Positions 1 to 9,333 are shown, counted from the stretch's first letter. The stretch: DNA of 64,000 nt from Chloroflexota bacterium (GCA_013204555.1 JABMNO010000017.1:1-64000); one strand, 5' to 3'. The notes: a model not told the origin generated them from the letters alone. Numbers and translations are program-made.

Positions 1-330
1 CGTTGTTGGTGGCGGTCGGGGGTGGCGCGTTGATGGTCGTGGGTCGGGTGATGTCGCGCTTGGGCGCAGCTATCGCAGCCGCCCCTACGGTGGGGTTTTG
101 AAGTGGCTGCGGGATGACGTTGTTGGTGGCGTTCGGGGGCGGCGCTCTGACGGTCGTGGGTCGGGTGATGTCGCGTTTGGGCGCAGCTATCGTAGCCGCC
201 CCTACGGTGGGGTTTTGAAGTGGCTGTGGGATGACGTTGTTGGTGGCGTTCGGGGGCGGCGCGCTGATGGTCGCGGGTCGGGTGATGTCGCGCTTGGGCG
301 CAGCTATCGCAGCCGCCCCTACGGTGAGGT
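1..330. repeat. Three tandem copies of a 117-bp repeat
   Basis: Units begin at 1, 118 and 235 and are about 90 percent identical; the third breaks off near 328 and the first may continue to the left of the window. Each unit contains the string cagctatcgcagccgcccct, a relative of short strings seen in other intergenic regions (for example, inverted, near 47127-47150, and as cgcccctacggtgag at 31167). The length is a multiple of three, so open frames run through it and give arginine/glycine-rich translations, but I see no gene. It lies downstream of the minus-strand deaminase gene that ends at 439. Confidence 0.85.
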
Positions 331-438
331 TGTTGAGAGCGGTTGGGTCGTTCTGGGCAACCCCGGTGGGATCGCCGCTACTCGCAGAGAGGCGGTGCCT
401 CAATGGTGTTATGCCAGTCTCCCGTGGGTAAGCTGGAG

Positions 439-2682
439 CTACTCTTCCTCCCAGATTTCGTGGACGCGGTTCAGGTGACGGTCGGCTTCTTCGTCTGAGA
501 TGAAGGCCATCAGGAAGCCGTTTTCGACCACTTCCAGGAGATCGTTTTTGGCCCATCCGGTCTCGTGGAGTGAGAGGTACTCGCCAACGAGGTCCTGTCC
601 GAAGAAGGTGGGGTAGTCGGAACTGAGCGTTACGGTCACCCCCGATTCAAACAGATCATGAATGGGATGGTTGGCAAGGGTTGGGTACATTCCCGTTGCC
701 ACATTGGCACTTGGGCAGACCTCCAGCGGAATGGCGTCCGCAGCGAGGACATCGATAAGTTCTGGGTCGTCGATGGCACGGATTCCGTGCCCGATCCTGT
801 CCACTCCAAGCTCTTGCACCACATGCCAGATGGAGTCGGCAGCGAGCAATTCGCCAGCATGGATCGTCGTTCTCAACTCGGCACCTTGCGCCAGTTTGAA
901 CATTTCAGCGAACAGTCGGGGCGGGAAGTCTCGTTCCCTGCCGCTGAGCGAGATGCCAGCCAGCGTCTCAAACCTGGCGTCGATCAATCGCTCCACAAGC
1001 CCCAGAGCGTTCTCGGGACCAATGTCTCTGGTGGGGTCAGCGAGCCAGTTGATCTGCATTGGGGCAGCTTTTGAGATCGCATCCAGCCGCTTGCCGACCT
1101 CCAGAATGCTGTTCTCCAATCTGCTGAATCTTTCCAGATCGAATGTCAGTTCGGCATACGCGACGTTCTGGCGCTCCAGGTTTTCGATCGCTCCTGCGGC
1201 AACCAGCGCAACGTCATCAAGGTCGCGCACAAACGAGTTCAGTACGCGGACGGTGACTCCAAACTGGTCCATATCTTCAAACTGGAAGAGGTCAGGGGAA
1301 CGCAACACGTCCAAATCGCCATCGAGCAGCGGCTGCAATGCAGCGTAGCGAGACATGGCTGAACTGTCCCAGCCGTTAACGAGGTCTGGCGACCAGGACC
1401 GATGTTTATCCAGTAGTTGGGCAAACACAGCCGCAGTCATGGTACCGGCCAGATGGATGTGTAACTCGGCTTTTGGAACTCGGACGATCAGGTCTTCAAC
1501 GCTGCCGGGCTCGAAATTCATGTCAGGTGCATCGTGGACAGCATCACTCCCTGAAGCCACAGACGAAGATGATGTGCGAACGATTTCAGGGAGCGCTGTG
1601 GAATCGCCTCGCTCAGATTCGACATATGCCTGAACCTCATCGAGAAGTCCGTCGATTGTCTCTTCGTCAGCGAAAGCCGCGGCGAATCCGTTTTCGACTA
1701 ACTCCAACAACTCCTCTTCGGTCCATCCCATACGGTGAAGCTTCTCGTACTCCTCGTTCAGGTTCGAGCCAAAGAACGCCGGGTCGTCGGAGTTGAGCGT
1801 TACCGGAACCCCGGCCTCATAAAGCTCACGTATCGGGTGGTGTTCCAGGTCCCTGAAGATGCCTGTGACAATGTTGGAAGTGGGGCAGACCTCAAGCGTA
1901 ATGCCTTCTTCAGCCAGATAACCGACAAGCTGCGGGTCTTCGATCGACCGCACGCCGTGGCCGATGCGCTCCACGTTTAGATCGTTGATAGCGCTCCAGA
2001 CACTGTGTGCTCCATCGGCCTCACCTGCGTGACATGAGAGTCGTAGTCCACCTTCAGCCGCCAGCCGGAACGCCTCGGCATGTTCAGCGTGCGGGAACTG
2101 TTTCTCCGGGCCGCCCATCGTCACGCCAACAAGTGATTTACTGTCGGCTATAACGAGCTCTCTAACGACTCGACTCGACTCCTCCGCGCCCAGAAAACGG
2201 GGCAGACCGGCAATCCAGCGGACCTCAATTGGTGCGTTCTTAGATATGTCGTCCATGACGGGGCCGAGATCGCCTGCTGAATATTTGATCACCTTGTGTC
2301 CGCCCAGGGTTATATCGAATTCAACGTACCGGACGTTCTGTGCAACCAGATCATCGATAGCTGCGTGGGCGAGTAAAGCGATGTCTTCAGCGTCACGAAC
2401 ATAGCAAGTAGTCAGGCCGTAGACATCCAAAAATCCATCGAAATCTGTGAAGTCGAGAAACTCTTCGAAAGTGGTGGCGCCACTGCCGGTTCGCAAGAAA
2501 TTCTCCAGCACGGGATGTTTGCTAATGCTTGAGTAGCGCACGGAGTCCAGGTACGGCTCTTCGCCCTTTGAACGATATTTCTCGTAGAGGGGGAAGAACG
2601 CCTCAGTGCTCAAAGTGCCGCCGAGGTGCAGGTGAAGCTCAGCCTTCGGTATGGACCGGAGTAACTCGACGGTGTCTTTCAA
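439..2682 (-). CDS. Tandem two-domain adenosine deaminase-like protein
   Basis: Two complete adenosine/AMP-deaminase family TIM-barrel domains are joined in one 747-residue chain; single-domain family members are about 330-350 residues. Domain 1 (about 1-355) has the metal motif HLH (H17, H19), then CHAGE, RIGHGV and NSDDPAFFG, which are all the residues expected for zinc binding and catalysis. A Ser-rich linker follows. Domain 2 (about 395-747) has HIH, IHAGE and RIGHGI, but its last motif reads SSDYPTFFG: the first Asp (zinc ligand) is kept and the second, which contacts the purine in characterised deaminases, is Tyr. Domain 2 may therefore have another substrate or reduced activity. The start is TTG, with a weak AGGGA upstream. 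The substrate could be adenosine, adenine or a related aminopurine; the sequence does not decide. Divergent from threonine synthase. Confidence 0.85.
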   Translation of the reverse strand: MKDTVELLRSIPKAELHLHLGGTLSTEAFFPLYEKYRSKGEEPYLDSVRYSSISKHPVLENFLRTGSGATTFEEFLDFTDFDGFLDVYGLTTCYVRDAEDIALLAHAAIDDLVAQNVRYVEFDITLGGHKVIKYSAGDLGPVMDDISKNAPIEVRWIAGLPRFLGAEESSRVVRELVIADSKSLVGVTMGGPEKQFPHAEHAEAFRLAAEGGLRLSCHAGEADGAHSVWSAINDLNVERIGHGVRSIEDPQLVGYLAEEGITLEVCPTSNIVTGIFRDLEHHPIRELYEAGVPVTLNSDDPAFFGSNLNEEYEKLHRMGWTEEELLELVENGFAAAFADEETIDGLLDEVQAYVESERGDSTALPEIVRTSSSSVASGSDAVHDAPDMNFEPGSVEDLIVRVPKAELHIHLAGTMTAAVFAQLLDKHRSWSPDLVNGWDSSAMSRYAALQPLLDGDLDVLRSPDLFQFEDMDQFGVTVRVLNSFVRDLDDVALVAAGAIENLERQNVAYAELTFDLERFSRLENSILEVGKRLDAISKAAPMQINWLADPTRDIGPENALGLVERLIDARFETLAGISLSGRERDFPPRLFAEMFKLAQGAELRTTIHAGELLAADSIWHVVQELGVDRIGHGIRAIDDPELIDVLAADAIPLEVCPSANVATGMYPTLANHPIHDLFESGVTVTLSSDYPTFFGQDLVGEYLSLHETGWAKNDLLEVVENGFLMAFISDEEADRHLNRVHEIWEEE

Positions 2683-2800
2683 CTGATTGTTCCCTGCGAT
2701 GTTGCTGGTGGTGGTAGGTTGAACCCTGAATGATTCTATTGGTCATTGCCCGTCAGCGTTTTCTATTAACGCCCATTAGCGAAAGAGTTCGATAGTCCAC

Positions 2801-3994
2801 ATGCCTGCGAGTCAGATTACGCACCTTGAATGCAGCAATTGCGGTGAAGATTTTGACCATCATGATGCACACCGAACGTGCCCATCATGCGGCAAGGTCC
2901 TATTCGCAAGATACGACCTTGATAGAGCCGCTGCGACTCTGACGAGGAAATCGCTCACCGGACGAAGACCTGATATGTGGCGCTACCGCGAGATTATGCC
3001 CGTAATTGATGACGCCAACATCATCACGCTTGGTGAAGGATATACGCCGATACTTCATGCGCCACGGCTCGGTGGCACGATCGGTCTGAAGAATCTGCTC
3101 ATCAAGGATGAGGGACTTAACCCCACAGGCTCGTTTAAAGCACGCGGTCTGTCCGCCGCCGTATCTAAAGCCAAGGAGCTTGGGAAAACCGCTCTTACCA
3201 TGCCATCCGCCGGTAACGCGGCCGGAGCGATGTCCGCCTACGCCGCTGTAGCCGGGATGGAGGCTAACGTCTTCATGCCCGCCGACGCGCCGTCAGCCAA
3301 CAAGAACGAGTGCATCGCATACGGAGCGCGGTTGGTACTCGTTGATGGCTTCATAACGGATGCGGGCGCGCTGAGCGCCAAAGCAGCAGAGGAACGGGAC
3401 CTATTCGATGTTTCAACGCTGCGCGAGCCGTATCGCGCCGAAGGCAAGAAGACGATGGGGCTGGAGATAGCGGAACAACTTGATTGGACCGTGCCGGACG
3501 TGATCTTGTACCCCACTGGTGGGGGCACGGGCATCGTTGGAATCTGGAAGGCGCTGGATGAGTTGGAGCGCATGGGCCTCATGGGATCCGAGCGGCCAAG
3601 AATGGTGTCGGTGCAGGCGGAGGGATGCTCACCAATCGTGAACGCGTTCGAAGCGGGCGCCGATCACGCTGAACCCATTAAGAATCCCCACACGCTGGCT
3701 GCAGGAATGAGAGTTCCGGCTGCGATAGGTGACTATCTGATATTGCAGGCCGTACGGGAGAGTGGCGGCACTGCAATCCGTGTCTCCGATGACGAGATTC
3801 TGGAGGGTACCGCTGAGATGGCCCGGCTGGAGGGAATATTTCCGGCACCCGAGGGCGGCGCAATCTGGGCGGCAACGAAGAAGCTGGTGGATCAGGGAAC
3901 GATTGGGCGTGATGAGCGCGTGTTACTGATTAATACGGGTTCCGCGCTGAAGTACATGGACGTGCTTGGCCCGTTATTTGAGGTCAATGCCTGA
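2801..3994 (+). CDS. thrC: Threonine synthase
   Basis: A PLP fold-type II enzyme of 397 residues that would convert O-phosphohomoserine to threonine. An N-terminal zinc ribbon (C11, C14, C27, C30) precedes the catalytic domain, as in many non-proteobacterial threonine synthases. The PLP lysine is K113 in NPTGSFKARG; a Ser/Gly-Asn segment (PSAGNAAGAM) and the phosphate-binding glycine loop (TGGGTGIVG) follow in the right order. The ATG at 2801 is the natural start. It stands alone, divergent from the deaminase gene. Related fold-II enzymes such as cysteate synthase are an alternative, but the zinc ribbon and length fit ThrC best. Confidence 0.88.
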   Translation: MPASQITHLECSNCGEDFDHHDAHRTCPSCGKVLFARYDLDRAAATLTRKSLTGRRPDMWRYREIMPVIDDANIITLGEGYTPILHAPRLGGTIGLKNLLIKDEGLNPTGSFKARGLSAAVSKAKELGKTALTMPSAGNAAGAMSAYAAVAGMEANVFMPADAPSANKNECIAYGARLVLVDGFITDAGALSAKAAEERDLFDVSTLREPYRAEGKKTMGLEIAEQLDWTVPDVILYPTGGGTGIVGIWKALDELERMGLMGSERPRMVSVQAEGCSPIVNAFEAGADHAEPIKNPHTLAAGMRVPAAIGDYLILQAVRESGGTAIRVSDDEILEGTAEMARLEGIFPAPEGGAIWAATKKLVDQGTIGRDERVLLINTGSALKYMDVLGPLFEVNA

Positions 3995-4110
3995 CGGGTA
4001 GGCGTCGGCTAAACTGCGGATCTTCGGCTTCGCGGACTCAACGCAGGCGAAAGGGTTCTGTGTGATTCGCAGGCAGGCTCAACGAGGCACATACGGTCAT
4101 CCACCGCTCC

Positions 4111-4190
4111 AGATTCTTCGACTTCGCTGAGCCTGCGCTCAGAATGACATTGCGGCTGCGGCTGCGGCTGCGGCTGAGCGAAGACGGAAC
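4111..4190. repeat. Foldback-arm fragment and (GCGGCT)4 hexanucleotide repeat
   Basis: Between thrC and the acetyltransferase lies a string (cttcgactt...cagaatgacatt) related to the arms of the foldback elements at 39421 and 50088, followed by four direct copies of gcggct at about 4150-4174. No gene is visible in 3995-4205. Confidence 0.6.
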
Positions 4191-4205
4191 CCGGGCTCCG
4201 CGCTA

Positions 4206-4805
4206 CTACACCCTGTGGGAGATCTGACCTTCTTCATGTGGGTACTTCCGCTCGTACTCGGCCCGGAGCATTCCCATGATCACAGAGTCGAAGCGCGCGC
4301 CCTTATGAGGTCGGCTCTTCCTTAGTGTGCCTTCGTGGACAAAACCTACATGCTCGAACATCTCGCGAGCATGTAGGTTGTATTCGGGAACGTCCACCCA
4401 CGCCCGATAGAGATCCAACTTATTGAAAATGTGGTTCAGCAGCGCAAGCGTGGTTGCGGTACCGAATCCACTGTGCCAGAGGTCTTTTCTGCCGATAAGA
4501 ATTGAGAGCTGAGCGTCACCGAGCGGCTCATCGATAGCCAACTGAGCCTCGCCTACATGCTCATTGGAAGAGGAGTAGACGGAGAAGATGTCACGGTGCG
4601 GTTCGTGATGGGGGTCGTGGAAGACTTCATCCCACTCGGCTTCAGTGGCGTTGACCATCTTGGCTGGCTCATATCCCAGATGCGCTGGCTCCCCGTAGGT
4701 GTAACGGCCAAACCAGTTTTCCTGAACTTCCGTGTCTTCAAGCCAATCGGCGACTTTTGCAACGTCATCTCGGGTTACCGCTCGGAGTTCAATATTTGGC
4801 AGCAT
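4206..4805 (-). CDS. GNAT-family N-acetyltransferase (RimJ/RimL-like)
   Basis: A 199-residue protein with the GNAT fold typical of ribosomal-protein and amino-acid acetyltransferases. The N-terminal strand reads IELRAVTRDDVAKVADWLED. The acetyl-CoA pyrophosphate loop is at about 108-118 (GRKDLWHSGFGTA), and the C-terminal NLHAREMFEHVGFVHEGTLR segment is the usual signature of the RimJ/RimL branch. The start is ATG at 4805. It has no operon partner; the selenoprotein gene lies about 240 bp away on the other strand. The acceptor substrate cannot be read from the sequence. Confidence 0.75.
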   Translation of the reverse strand: MLPNIELRAVTRDDVAKVADWLEDTEVQENWFGRYTYGEPAHLGYEPAKMVNATEAEWDEVFHDPHHEPHRDIFSVYSSSNEHVGEAQLAIDEPLGDAQLSILIGRKDLWHSGFGTATTLALLNHIFNKLDLYRAWVDVPEYNLHAREMFEHVGFVHEGTLRKSRPHKGARFDSVIMGMLRAEYERKYPHEEGQISHRV

Positions 4806-5028
4806 CTAACACCTCACCGTGATGGAGTTTTGGTCCCAGAACTGTCGACAGCCACCCGCATAGTGGCCTGATGAAGTCGGCAATTCGAGTCTGTGGGACG
4901 TTTTGAGTATAGGGGAGTGGATTTAGAGCAACAACGTGACTTCGTCAACCCAGTCATTCGCAGTTGGATTTTGACCGACCCGGAAAGCTCTGGTAGCGTC
5001 ACAGCGACACGTTATGTTTATGTGAGTG

Positions 5029-5035
5029 AAGGAGG
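5029..5035 (+). promoter_or_regulatory. Shine-Dalgarno site that fixes the selenoprotein start
   Basis: AAGGAGG lies five bases upstream of the TTG at 5041. It shows that translation starts upstream of the in-frame UGA at 5086 and not at the GTG at 5101, which has no such site. Confidence 0.75.
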
Positions 5036-5040
5036 CTAGT

Positions 5041-5334
5041 TTGGCAGAAGGAAAAGTACAGGCGGAAATCGTCTACTGCGTGCCGTGAGGCTACCACAAC
5101 GTGGCTAGCTGGATGCTATCCGAATTGTTCGCGGCCGGCGGTGGTGATGTGAACGTAACCGTAAGAGGCGGCGGTGGTGGTGTTTTTCAAGTGAATCTGG
5201 ACGGTATAACTGTCTTTGATAAGTCCGAGCCGTCTGAGAATGGGCGCACCCCTGATCTGGTGCGGGCCAAAGAGATTAAAGCTCAACTCAGAAACATGAT
5301 TCAGGACAAGATCTCTGCGCCAGTGGGGGACTAA
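5041..5334 (+). CDS. SelW/Rdx-family selenoprotein (in-frame UGA = selenocysteine)
   Basis: Reading from the TTG at 5041 through the TGA at 5086-5088 gives a 97-residue protein with the exact layout of the Rdx (SelW/SelT/SelH) thioredoxin-like family. A beta strand EIVYC leads into the redox motif C13-V-P-U16, followed by GYHNVASWMLSELF, then a glycine-rich strand ending GGVFQVNLDG and a C-terminal helix. In the family the motif is CxxC or CxxU, so the UGA sits precisely where Cys or Sec belongs. A small hairpin with bacterial SECIS geometry follows. The protein is probably a small thiol/selenol oxidoreductase of unknown substrate. A start at GTG 5101 would remove the active site. The alternative is a sequencing error for a Cys codon. 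Confidence 0.8.
5103..5121 (+). promoter_or_regulatory. Putative bacterial SECIS hairpin
   Basis: Upper stem TAGC (5106-5109) with GCTA (5115-5118), then a C-T mismatch and a GG/CC closing pair. The five-base apical loop TGGAT has G in its second position. The loop starts 22 bases after the UGA. The known bacterial rule is a loop about 16-37 bases downstream with a G in its first two positions. A competing hairpin (GCTACCAC/GTGGCTAGC, from 5090) lies closer to the UGA. Confidence 0.55.
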
Positions 5335-5336
5335 TA

Positions 5337-5395
5337 GCGGAAGGGTATTCCGCACCTCACCTGATTGAAGTGCGCACCAATTGCGGTGCGCACTT
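5337..5395 (+). terminator. Two hairpins after the selenoprotein gene, probable terminator
   Basis: A GCGGAA/TTCCGC hairpin (5337-5353) is followed by an 11-bp perfect stem AAGTGCGCACC/GGTGCGCACTT (5368-5395) with a six-base loop. The T content after it is modest. Confidence 0.5.
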
Positions 5396-5502
5396 TGCGT
5401 TTAATCACTCACTGGCGGTCGGTACCCCATACAATCGGTCATAGCGAACGCTGGTCGACGCCGTCAATCAGAAGACCAATCTCCCCATACAAGGATCTAA
5501 AG

Positions 5503-6597
5503 ATGAAAGCAGCAGTTCTTTACGAAGCAAACACCCCCCTTGTAATTGAAGAGCTTGATCTGGATGAGCCGGGATTTGGAGAGGTCCGAGTTCGTATCGG
5601 TTCAGCCGGAATCTGCGCGAGTGATCACCACATCATGACTGGCTCAGCCGCATTTCCTATGCCGATAGTGCTTGGTCATGAGGGCGCTGGTACCGTTGAA
5701 GAAGTTGGTCCGGGTGTAACGAGGGTGAAGCCGGGCGACCGATGTGTTCTCTCATTCATCTCCCCGTGCGGTCACTGCACGCCCTGCAACACCGGGCAGC
5801 CTCAACTTTGCGACACACACCGCCAGGTCAACTCGCTCATGTTTGATGGCACAGCACGTCTCCACAAGGGTGGCACCGATATTTTCCAGATGCAAAAAGT
5901 GGGCGTATTTGGCGAGCATGCCGTGGTGCCAGAAGCGGCGTGTAGCCCGATGCCAGACGATGTTCCAATGGAAGTTGCAGCACTGATTGGCTGCTCAGTC
6001 ACCACGGGAGTTGGCGGCGTTATCAACCAGCCCAACATCCAGACCGGTGGCACCGTGGTGGTGATTGGACTCGGTGGCGTGGGGCTCAACGCACTGCAGG
6101 GCGCCAAGCTCATGAACTCTCGCCAGGTGATTGCAGTAGATATCCACGATCACAAGCTGGAGTTTGCATACAGATTTGGAGCGACTCACGTCGTGAACTC
6201 GAGGTCGGAAGACGCCGTTCAGAAGATCATGGAACTCACCGGCGGGGAGGGAGTCGATTTCGCGTTCGATACATTCGGATCCCAGGTCACTAGCGGTCAG
6301 GCGATCAACGCCGTGAAAAAAGGCGGTACCGCGGTCATTATTGGTCTCGCTCCAACAGGGGAAACCGTACCGCTCAATCTGGTGGACCTTGTGCGCCTGC
6401 AGAAAACAGTTGTGGGAAGCTACTACGGCTCAGCGAGTCCGCATGAGACTTTCAACAAGCTCATCACCTTTTACCAGCAGGGAAAGATTGACATTGATGG
6501 GCTCATCACCCGTCGATACGAACTGGAGCAGATTAACGAGGCATTTCATGCTCTGGAGCGCGGAGAAGACGGCCGAGGGGTGATAGTTTTCAACTGA
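5503..6597 (+). CDS. Zinc-dependent alcohol dehydrogenase (MDR family)
   Basis: A 364-residue medium-chain dehydrogenase. The catalytic zinc site is built from the Cys in AGICASDHH, the GHEGAG motif and a later Cys. The structural zinc loop has four cysteines in [15 protein letters not shown]. The coenzyme domain carries [16 protein letters not shown], and the Asp after the next strand (AVDIHD) indicates NAD rather than NADP. The overall pattern is that of class III-like / S-hydroxymethyl-thiol dehydrogenases and related actinobacterial enzymes, so an alcohol or aldehyde-thiol adduct is a likely substrate. I chose ATG 5503, which begins the family N-terminus MKAAVLYE and has AAGGA upstream; the open frame extends to 5365 but that part has no family resemblance. 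Confidence 0.85.
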   Translation: MKAAVLYEANTPLVIEELDLDEPGFGEVRVRIGSAGICASDHHIMTGSAAFPMPIVLGHEGAGTVEEVGPGVTRVKPGDRCVLSFISPCGHCTPCNTGQPQLCDTHRQVNSLMFDGTARLHKGGTDIFQMQKVGVFGEHAVVPEAACSPMPDDVPMEVAALIGCSVTTGVGGVINQPNIQTGGTVVVIGLGGVGLNALQGAKLMNSRQVIAVDIHDHKLEFAYRFGATHVVNSRSEDAVQKIMELTGGEGVDFAFDTFGSQVTSGQAINAVKKGGTAVIIGLAPTGETVPLNLVDLVRLQKTVVGSYYGSASPHETFNKLITFYQQGKIDIDGLITRRYELEQINEAFHALERGEDGRGVIVFN

Positions 6598-6721
6598 TCG
6601 GAGGCCGCAGAAGTAGTGGGAAAAATCAACAGCTTTTCGCGATTGTGGAATATTTCACTTGTGACTGATTTCGCCCGATGATAAGGTCCATTTCAGCCTT
6701 GAAATCACGTTGTGGAGCACC

Positions 6722-7114
6722 ATGGTAGAGGACTATTTCCGGCAGTACGGGCTGATCACAGTATTCGCGGCGATCGCGATGGTTGTTCCAATTAGCATGT
6801 TGCTAATGTCATGGATGGCAACAAAGATCAAGGTTCGTCCGCGACGACCGACCCCGGTAAAGCTCGAAACTTACGAGTGCGGATACGGACCGGTGGGTGG
6901 GCAGTGGACGTTTAACGCCCGGTATTACACCTTCGCCTTGCTATTTGTCATATTCGATGTCGAGACGGTCTTCCTCTATCCCTGGGCGAGTGAATTTGGG
7001 GTGTTGTCTGCCCAATTCGGTGTATTCGCGTTGCTGGAGGTCGCCGTGTTCGGCGTCATACTGGGTATTGGCTGGGGCTATGCATGGCGCAAGCGCGCTC
7101 TTGAGTGGAGGTAG
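6722..7114 (+). CDS. nuoA: NADH-quinone oxidoreductase subunit A
   Basis: A 130-residue membrane subunit of complex I with three predicted transmembrane helices and the family signature KLETYECGYGP, followed by FNARYYTFALLFVIFDVE. It helps form the junction between the membrane arm and the quinone-reducing module. The ATG at 6722 is preferred; TTG 6710 in the same frame would add four residues. It is the first gene of an operon running to 17594, and nuoB starts three bases after its stop. Confidence 0.92.
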   Translation: MVEDYFRQYGLITVFAAIAMVVPISMLLMSWMATKIKVRPRRPTPVKLETYECGYGPVGGQWTFNARYYTFALLFVIFDVETVFLYPWASEFGVLSAQFGVFALLEVAVFGVILGIGWGYAWRKRALEWR

Positions 7115-7117
7115 CTG

Positions 7118-7765
7118 ATGTCCCCTGCCGGTACAGGCCCGATGCAGATACCAATAGTCCCACTTCCCACCGAAGCGCTCTGGGATAGGACGCTTGAGAT
7201 GGATCGCCAGGAAGGCGATATCGTCACTAATATGAAGGCAACCCGGCTGTCTCCCTACCCGGATCCGGTACTAGAAGTCCCAGACGATTTAAGGCGGAAC
7301 CTGCTAGTCACCTCTCTGGATACGCTGCTCAACTGGGGCCGCAAATCATCAGTGTTTCCGATGTCATTTGGACTGGCTTGCTGCTCGTTTGAGATGATCG
7401 GCTCGGCGCTTGCCCGCTTTGATATTTCACGATTTGGCATGGAAGCGTTCCGAGCAAGTCCCCGTCAGGCAGATCTGATGATTGTTGCCGGCACTGTGAC
7501 GTGGAAGATGGCGCCCGTGCTTCGTCGGCTTTATGACCAGATGGCTGAGCCGAAGTGGGTCATCTCTATGGGTGTGTGTGCAACGTCTGGCGGTCCTTAT
7601 TTTGAGTCTTACTCAGTGGTGCCGGGAGTCAACAGGATTGTTCCTGTTGACGTCTACGTTCCAGGCTGTCCGCCACGGCCAGATGCGCTGCTGTACGGCA
7701 TCATGCAGTTGCATGAAAAGATCAAGCGGTACTCGCTGAACGGGACGGTGGCAGGCCAGGAATGA
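7118..7765 (+). CDS. nuoB: NADH-quinone oxidoreductase subunit B
   Basis: Holds the [4Fe-4S] cluster N2 that passes electrons to quinone. The four ligands are visible: the tandem C88-C89 in [11 protein letters not shown]154 in MGVCATSGG and C184 in VPGCPPRPD. The first 60 residues are an extension beyond the conserved core; an internal start is possible, but ATG 7118 directly follows nuoA. The stop overlaps the nuoC start by four bases, which suggests translational coupling. Confidence 0.92.
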   Translation: MSPAGTGPMQIPIVPLPTEALWDRTLEMDRQEGDIVTNMKATRLSPYPDPVLEVPDDLRRNLLVTSLDTLLNWGRKSSVFPMSFGLACCSFEMIGSALARFDISRFGMEAFRASPRQADLMIVAGTVTWKMAPVLRRLYDQMAEPKWVISMGVCATSGGPYFESYSVVPGVNRIVPVDVYVPGCPPRPDALLYGIMQLHEKIKRYSLNGTVAGQE

Positions 7766-8208
7766 GTGTGGCCATGAGTGGCGCTGAACTCGCCGAGGCG
7801 ATCAGAGAGATCGACTCTGACGCTGTTACGGATCATTCCGATGATGCGGTCTGGGTCACGCCTTCAAGCTGGCCTGACGTAGCTGAGAAACTTCGAGATT
7901 TGGAAGCACTCAGATTCGAGATGCTTACGCTGCTTACTACCGTTGACTATGTCGATCACTTTGAGGTGGTTTACCACCTGGTGTCGCTGTCTCGAAACCG
8001 CACAGGAGTAGTGAAGATTCGATGTGGTGAGGGCCGGGTTTCACCGTCGGTGCCAACCGCGATCAACGTCTGGCGCGGAGCCGACCTGCAAGAACGTGAA
8101 GCGTACGATCTAATGGGCGTTAATTTCGATGGTCATCCGAACATGAAGCGTTTGATGCTGTGGGAAGGCTTTGAAGGCCATCCGCTGCGGAAGGACTACC
8201 TCAGGTAG
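7762..8208 (+). CDS. nuoC: NADH-quinone oxidoreductase subunit C
   Basis: The 148-residue 30-kDa-type subunit of the hydrophilic arm. It has the conserved core [13 protein letters not shown] and the signature [20 protein letters not shown], followed by [23 protein letters not shown]. It is a stand-alone gene, not fused to nuoD as in enterobacteria. It overlaps nuoB by four bases; nuoD begins 18 bases downstream. Confidence 0.92.
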   Translation: MSVAMSGAELAEAIREIDSDAVTDHSDDAVWVTPSSWPDVAEKLRDLEALRFEMLTLLTTVDYVDHFEVVYHLVSLSRNRTGVVKIRCGEGRVSPSVPTAINVWRGADLQEREAYDLMGVNFDGHPNMKRLMLWEGFEGHPLRKDYLR

Positions 8209-8226
8209 GGCGATAGCAATACACAG

Positions 8227-9333
8227 ATGACGCTTAATTCTGAATCCGTAATCGTAAACGTAGGACCGCAACATCCGTCGACTCACGGCGTGATGCGTTT
8301 GCGCGTTGCTTTCGATGGCGAACTTGTCACGGACGCGGAGATGGTCATTGGATACCTGCACCGCGGCAGTGAGAAGCTGGCGGAAGAGCGGACGTTCACT
8401 CAGGTGGTCACGCTGACCGACCGCATGGACTACGTGGCGTCGATGACGAATAACCAGGCCTATATTCTGGCGGTGGAGAAGCTGGCCGGTATTGAGCCAA
8501 CTCCACGTGGCGTCTGGTTGCGGATGATCTCAGCAGAGCTGCAACGAATTGTGAGCCACCTGGTGGCGGTTGGATTCCTTTTGCAGGATCTGGGCGCCAT
8601 GGGCACGCCGCTCATGTACACAATGCGCGAACGAGAAGATGTACTGGATCTCTTTGAACTTCTGTGTGGCGCAAGGATTACCAACAGCTACCACCGGCCA
8701 AGCGGCGTCTTCCAGGACGCTCCCGATGAATTCTGGCCGCGACTTGAGCTATTCATGGCCAACATGCCAGGAAGAATTGACGAGTACGAGCAGCTGATCT
8801 CAGGCAACGAGATCATTCTCTCCCGCATGCGTGGTGTTGGAGTTATTCAGCCGGACATGATGATTAACGCGTCGATCACCGGCCCAATGCTGCGAGCGGG
8901 CGGCGTTGATTGGGATCTCCGTCATCGCCAGCCATATGAGTATTACGATCGCGTCCAGTTCGATCGTCCGATCATGGACGAAAGCGACAACTATTCCCGG
9001 TACCTGGTTCGTGTGTACGAGATGCGAGAGTCGCTCAAGATTTTGCGTCAGTGCATCGACCAGATTGAGCCGGGGCCGGCTCGTGACGCCGATGTTCCGT
9101 TCGTTATCCGACCACCAGAGGGTGACGCGTACGTGCCAATCGAAGGACCAAAGGGAGAACTTGGTTTCTACCTGGTCAGCGATGGTGGGATATCCCCCTA
9201 CCGCTGCAAAGTGCGCCCTCCATCACTAATAAACTTGACGCTGCTTCGGGAGATGGTCATCGGGCTGCCGATGGCCGCTATGATCGTTACGTTCGGCACG
9301 GTCGATATCAATATGGGGGAGGTAGACCGCTAG
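8227..9333 (+). CDS. nuoD: NADH-quinone oxidoreductase subunit D
   Basis: The 368-residue 49-kDa-type subunit that forms the quinone site with NuoB. The N-terminal GPQHPSTHGVMRLRV and YLHRGSEKLAEERT motifs, the internal GPMLRAGGVDWDLR and the C-terminal GELGFYLVSDGGISPYRCKV are all present. It ends in FGTVDINMGEVDR, as is usual. The stop codon is followed at once by the TTG start of nuoH. Confidence 0.93.
   Translation: MTLNSESVIVNVGPQHPSTHGVMRLRVAFDGELVTDAEMVIGYLHRGSEKLAEERTFTQVVTLTDRMDYVASMTNNQAYILAVEKLAGIEPTPRGVWLRMISAELQRIVSHLVAVGFLLQDLGAMGTPLMYTMREREDVLDLFELLCGARITNSYHRPSGVFQDAPDEFWPRLELFMANMPGRIDEYEQLISGNEIILSRMRGVGVIQPDMMINASITGPMLRAGGVDWDLRHRQPYEYYDRVQFDRPIMDESDNYSRYLVRVYEMRESLKILRQCIDQIEPGPARDADVPFVIRPPEGDAYVPIEGPKGELGFYLVSDGGISPYRCKVRPPSLINLTLLREMVIGLPMAAMIVTFGTVDINMGEVDR

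Noticed and set aside
1-330. CRISPR array
   Set aside because: The units are contiguous 117-bp tandem repeats without spacers, and no cas gene is present.
98-478. Open frames of 126 and 66 codons through the 117-bp repeats
   Set aside because: The period is a multiple of three, so any open frame repeats. Translations are Arg/Gly-rich low-complexity, without a Shine-Dalgarno site or family resemblance.
5041-5100. Pseudogene reading of the selenoprotein gene (premature stop)
   Set aside because: The stop is UGA exactly at the CxxU position, and the rest of the frame and a SECIS-like hairpin are intact.
5101-5334. A 77-residue protein starting at GTG 5101
   Set aside because: It has no ribosome-binding site and lacks the family redox motif. 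The upstream TTG frame through the UGA explains the sequence better.
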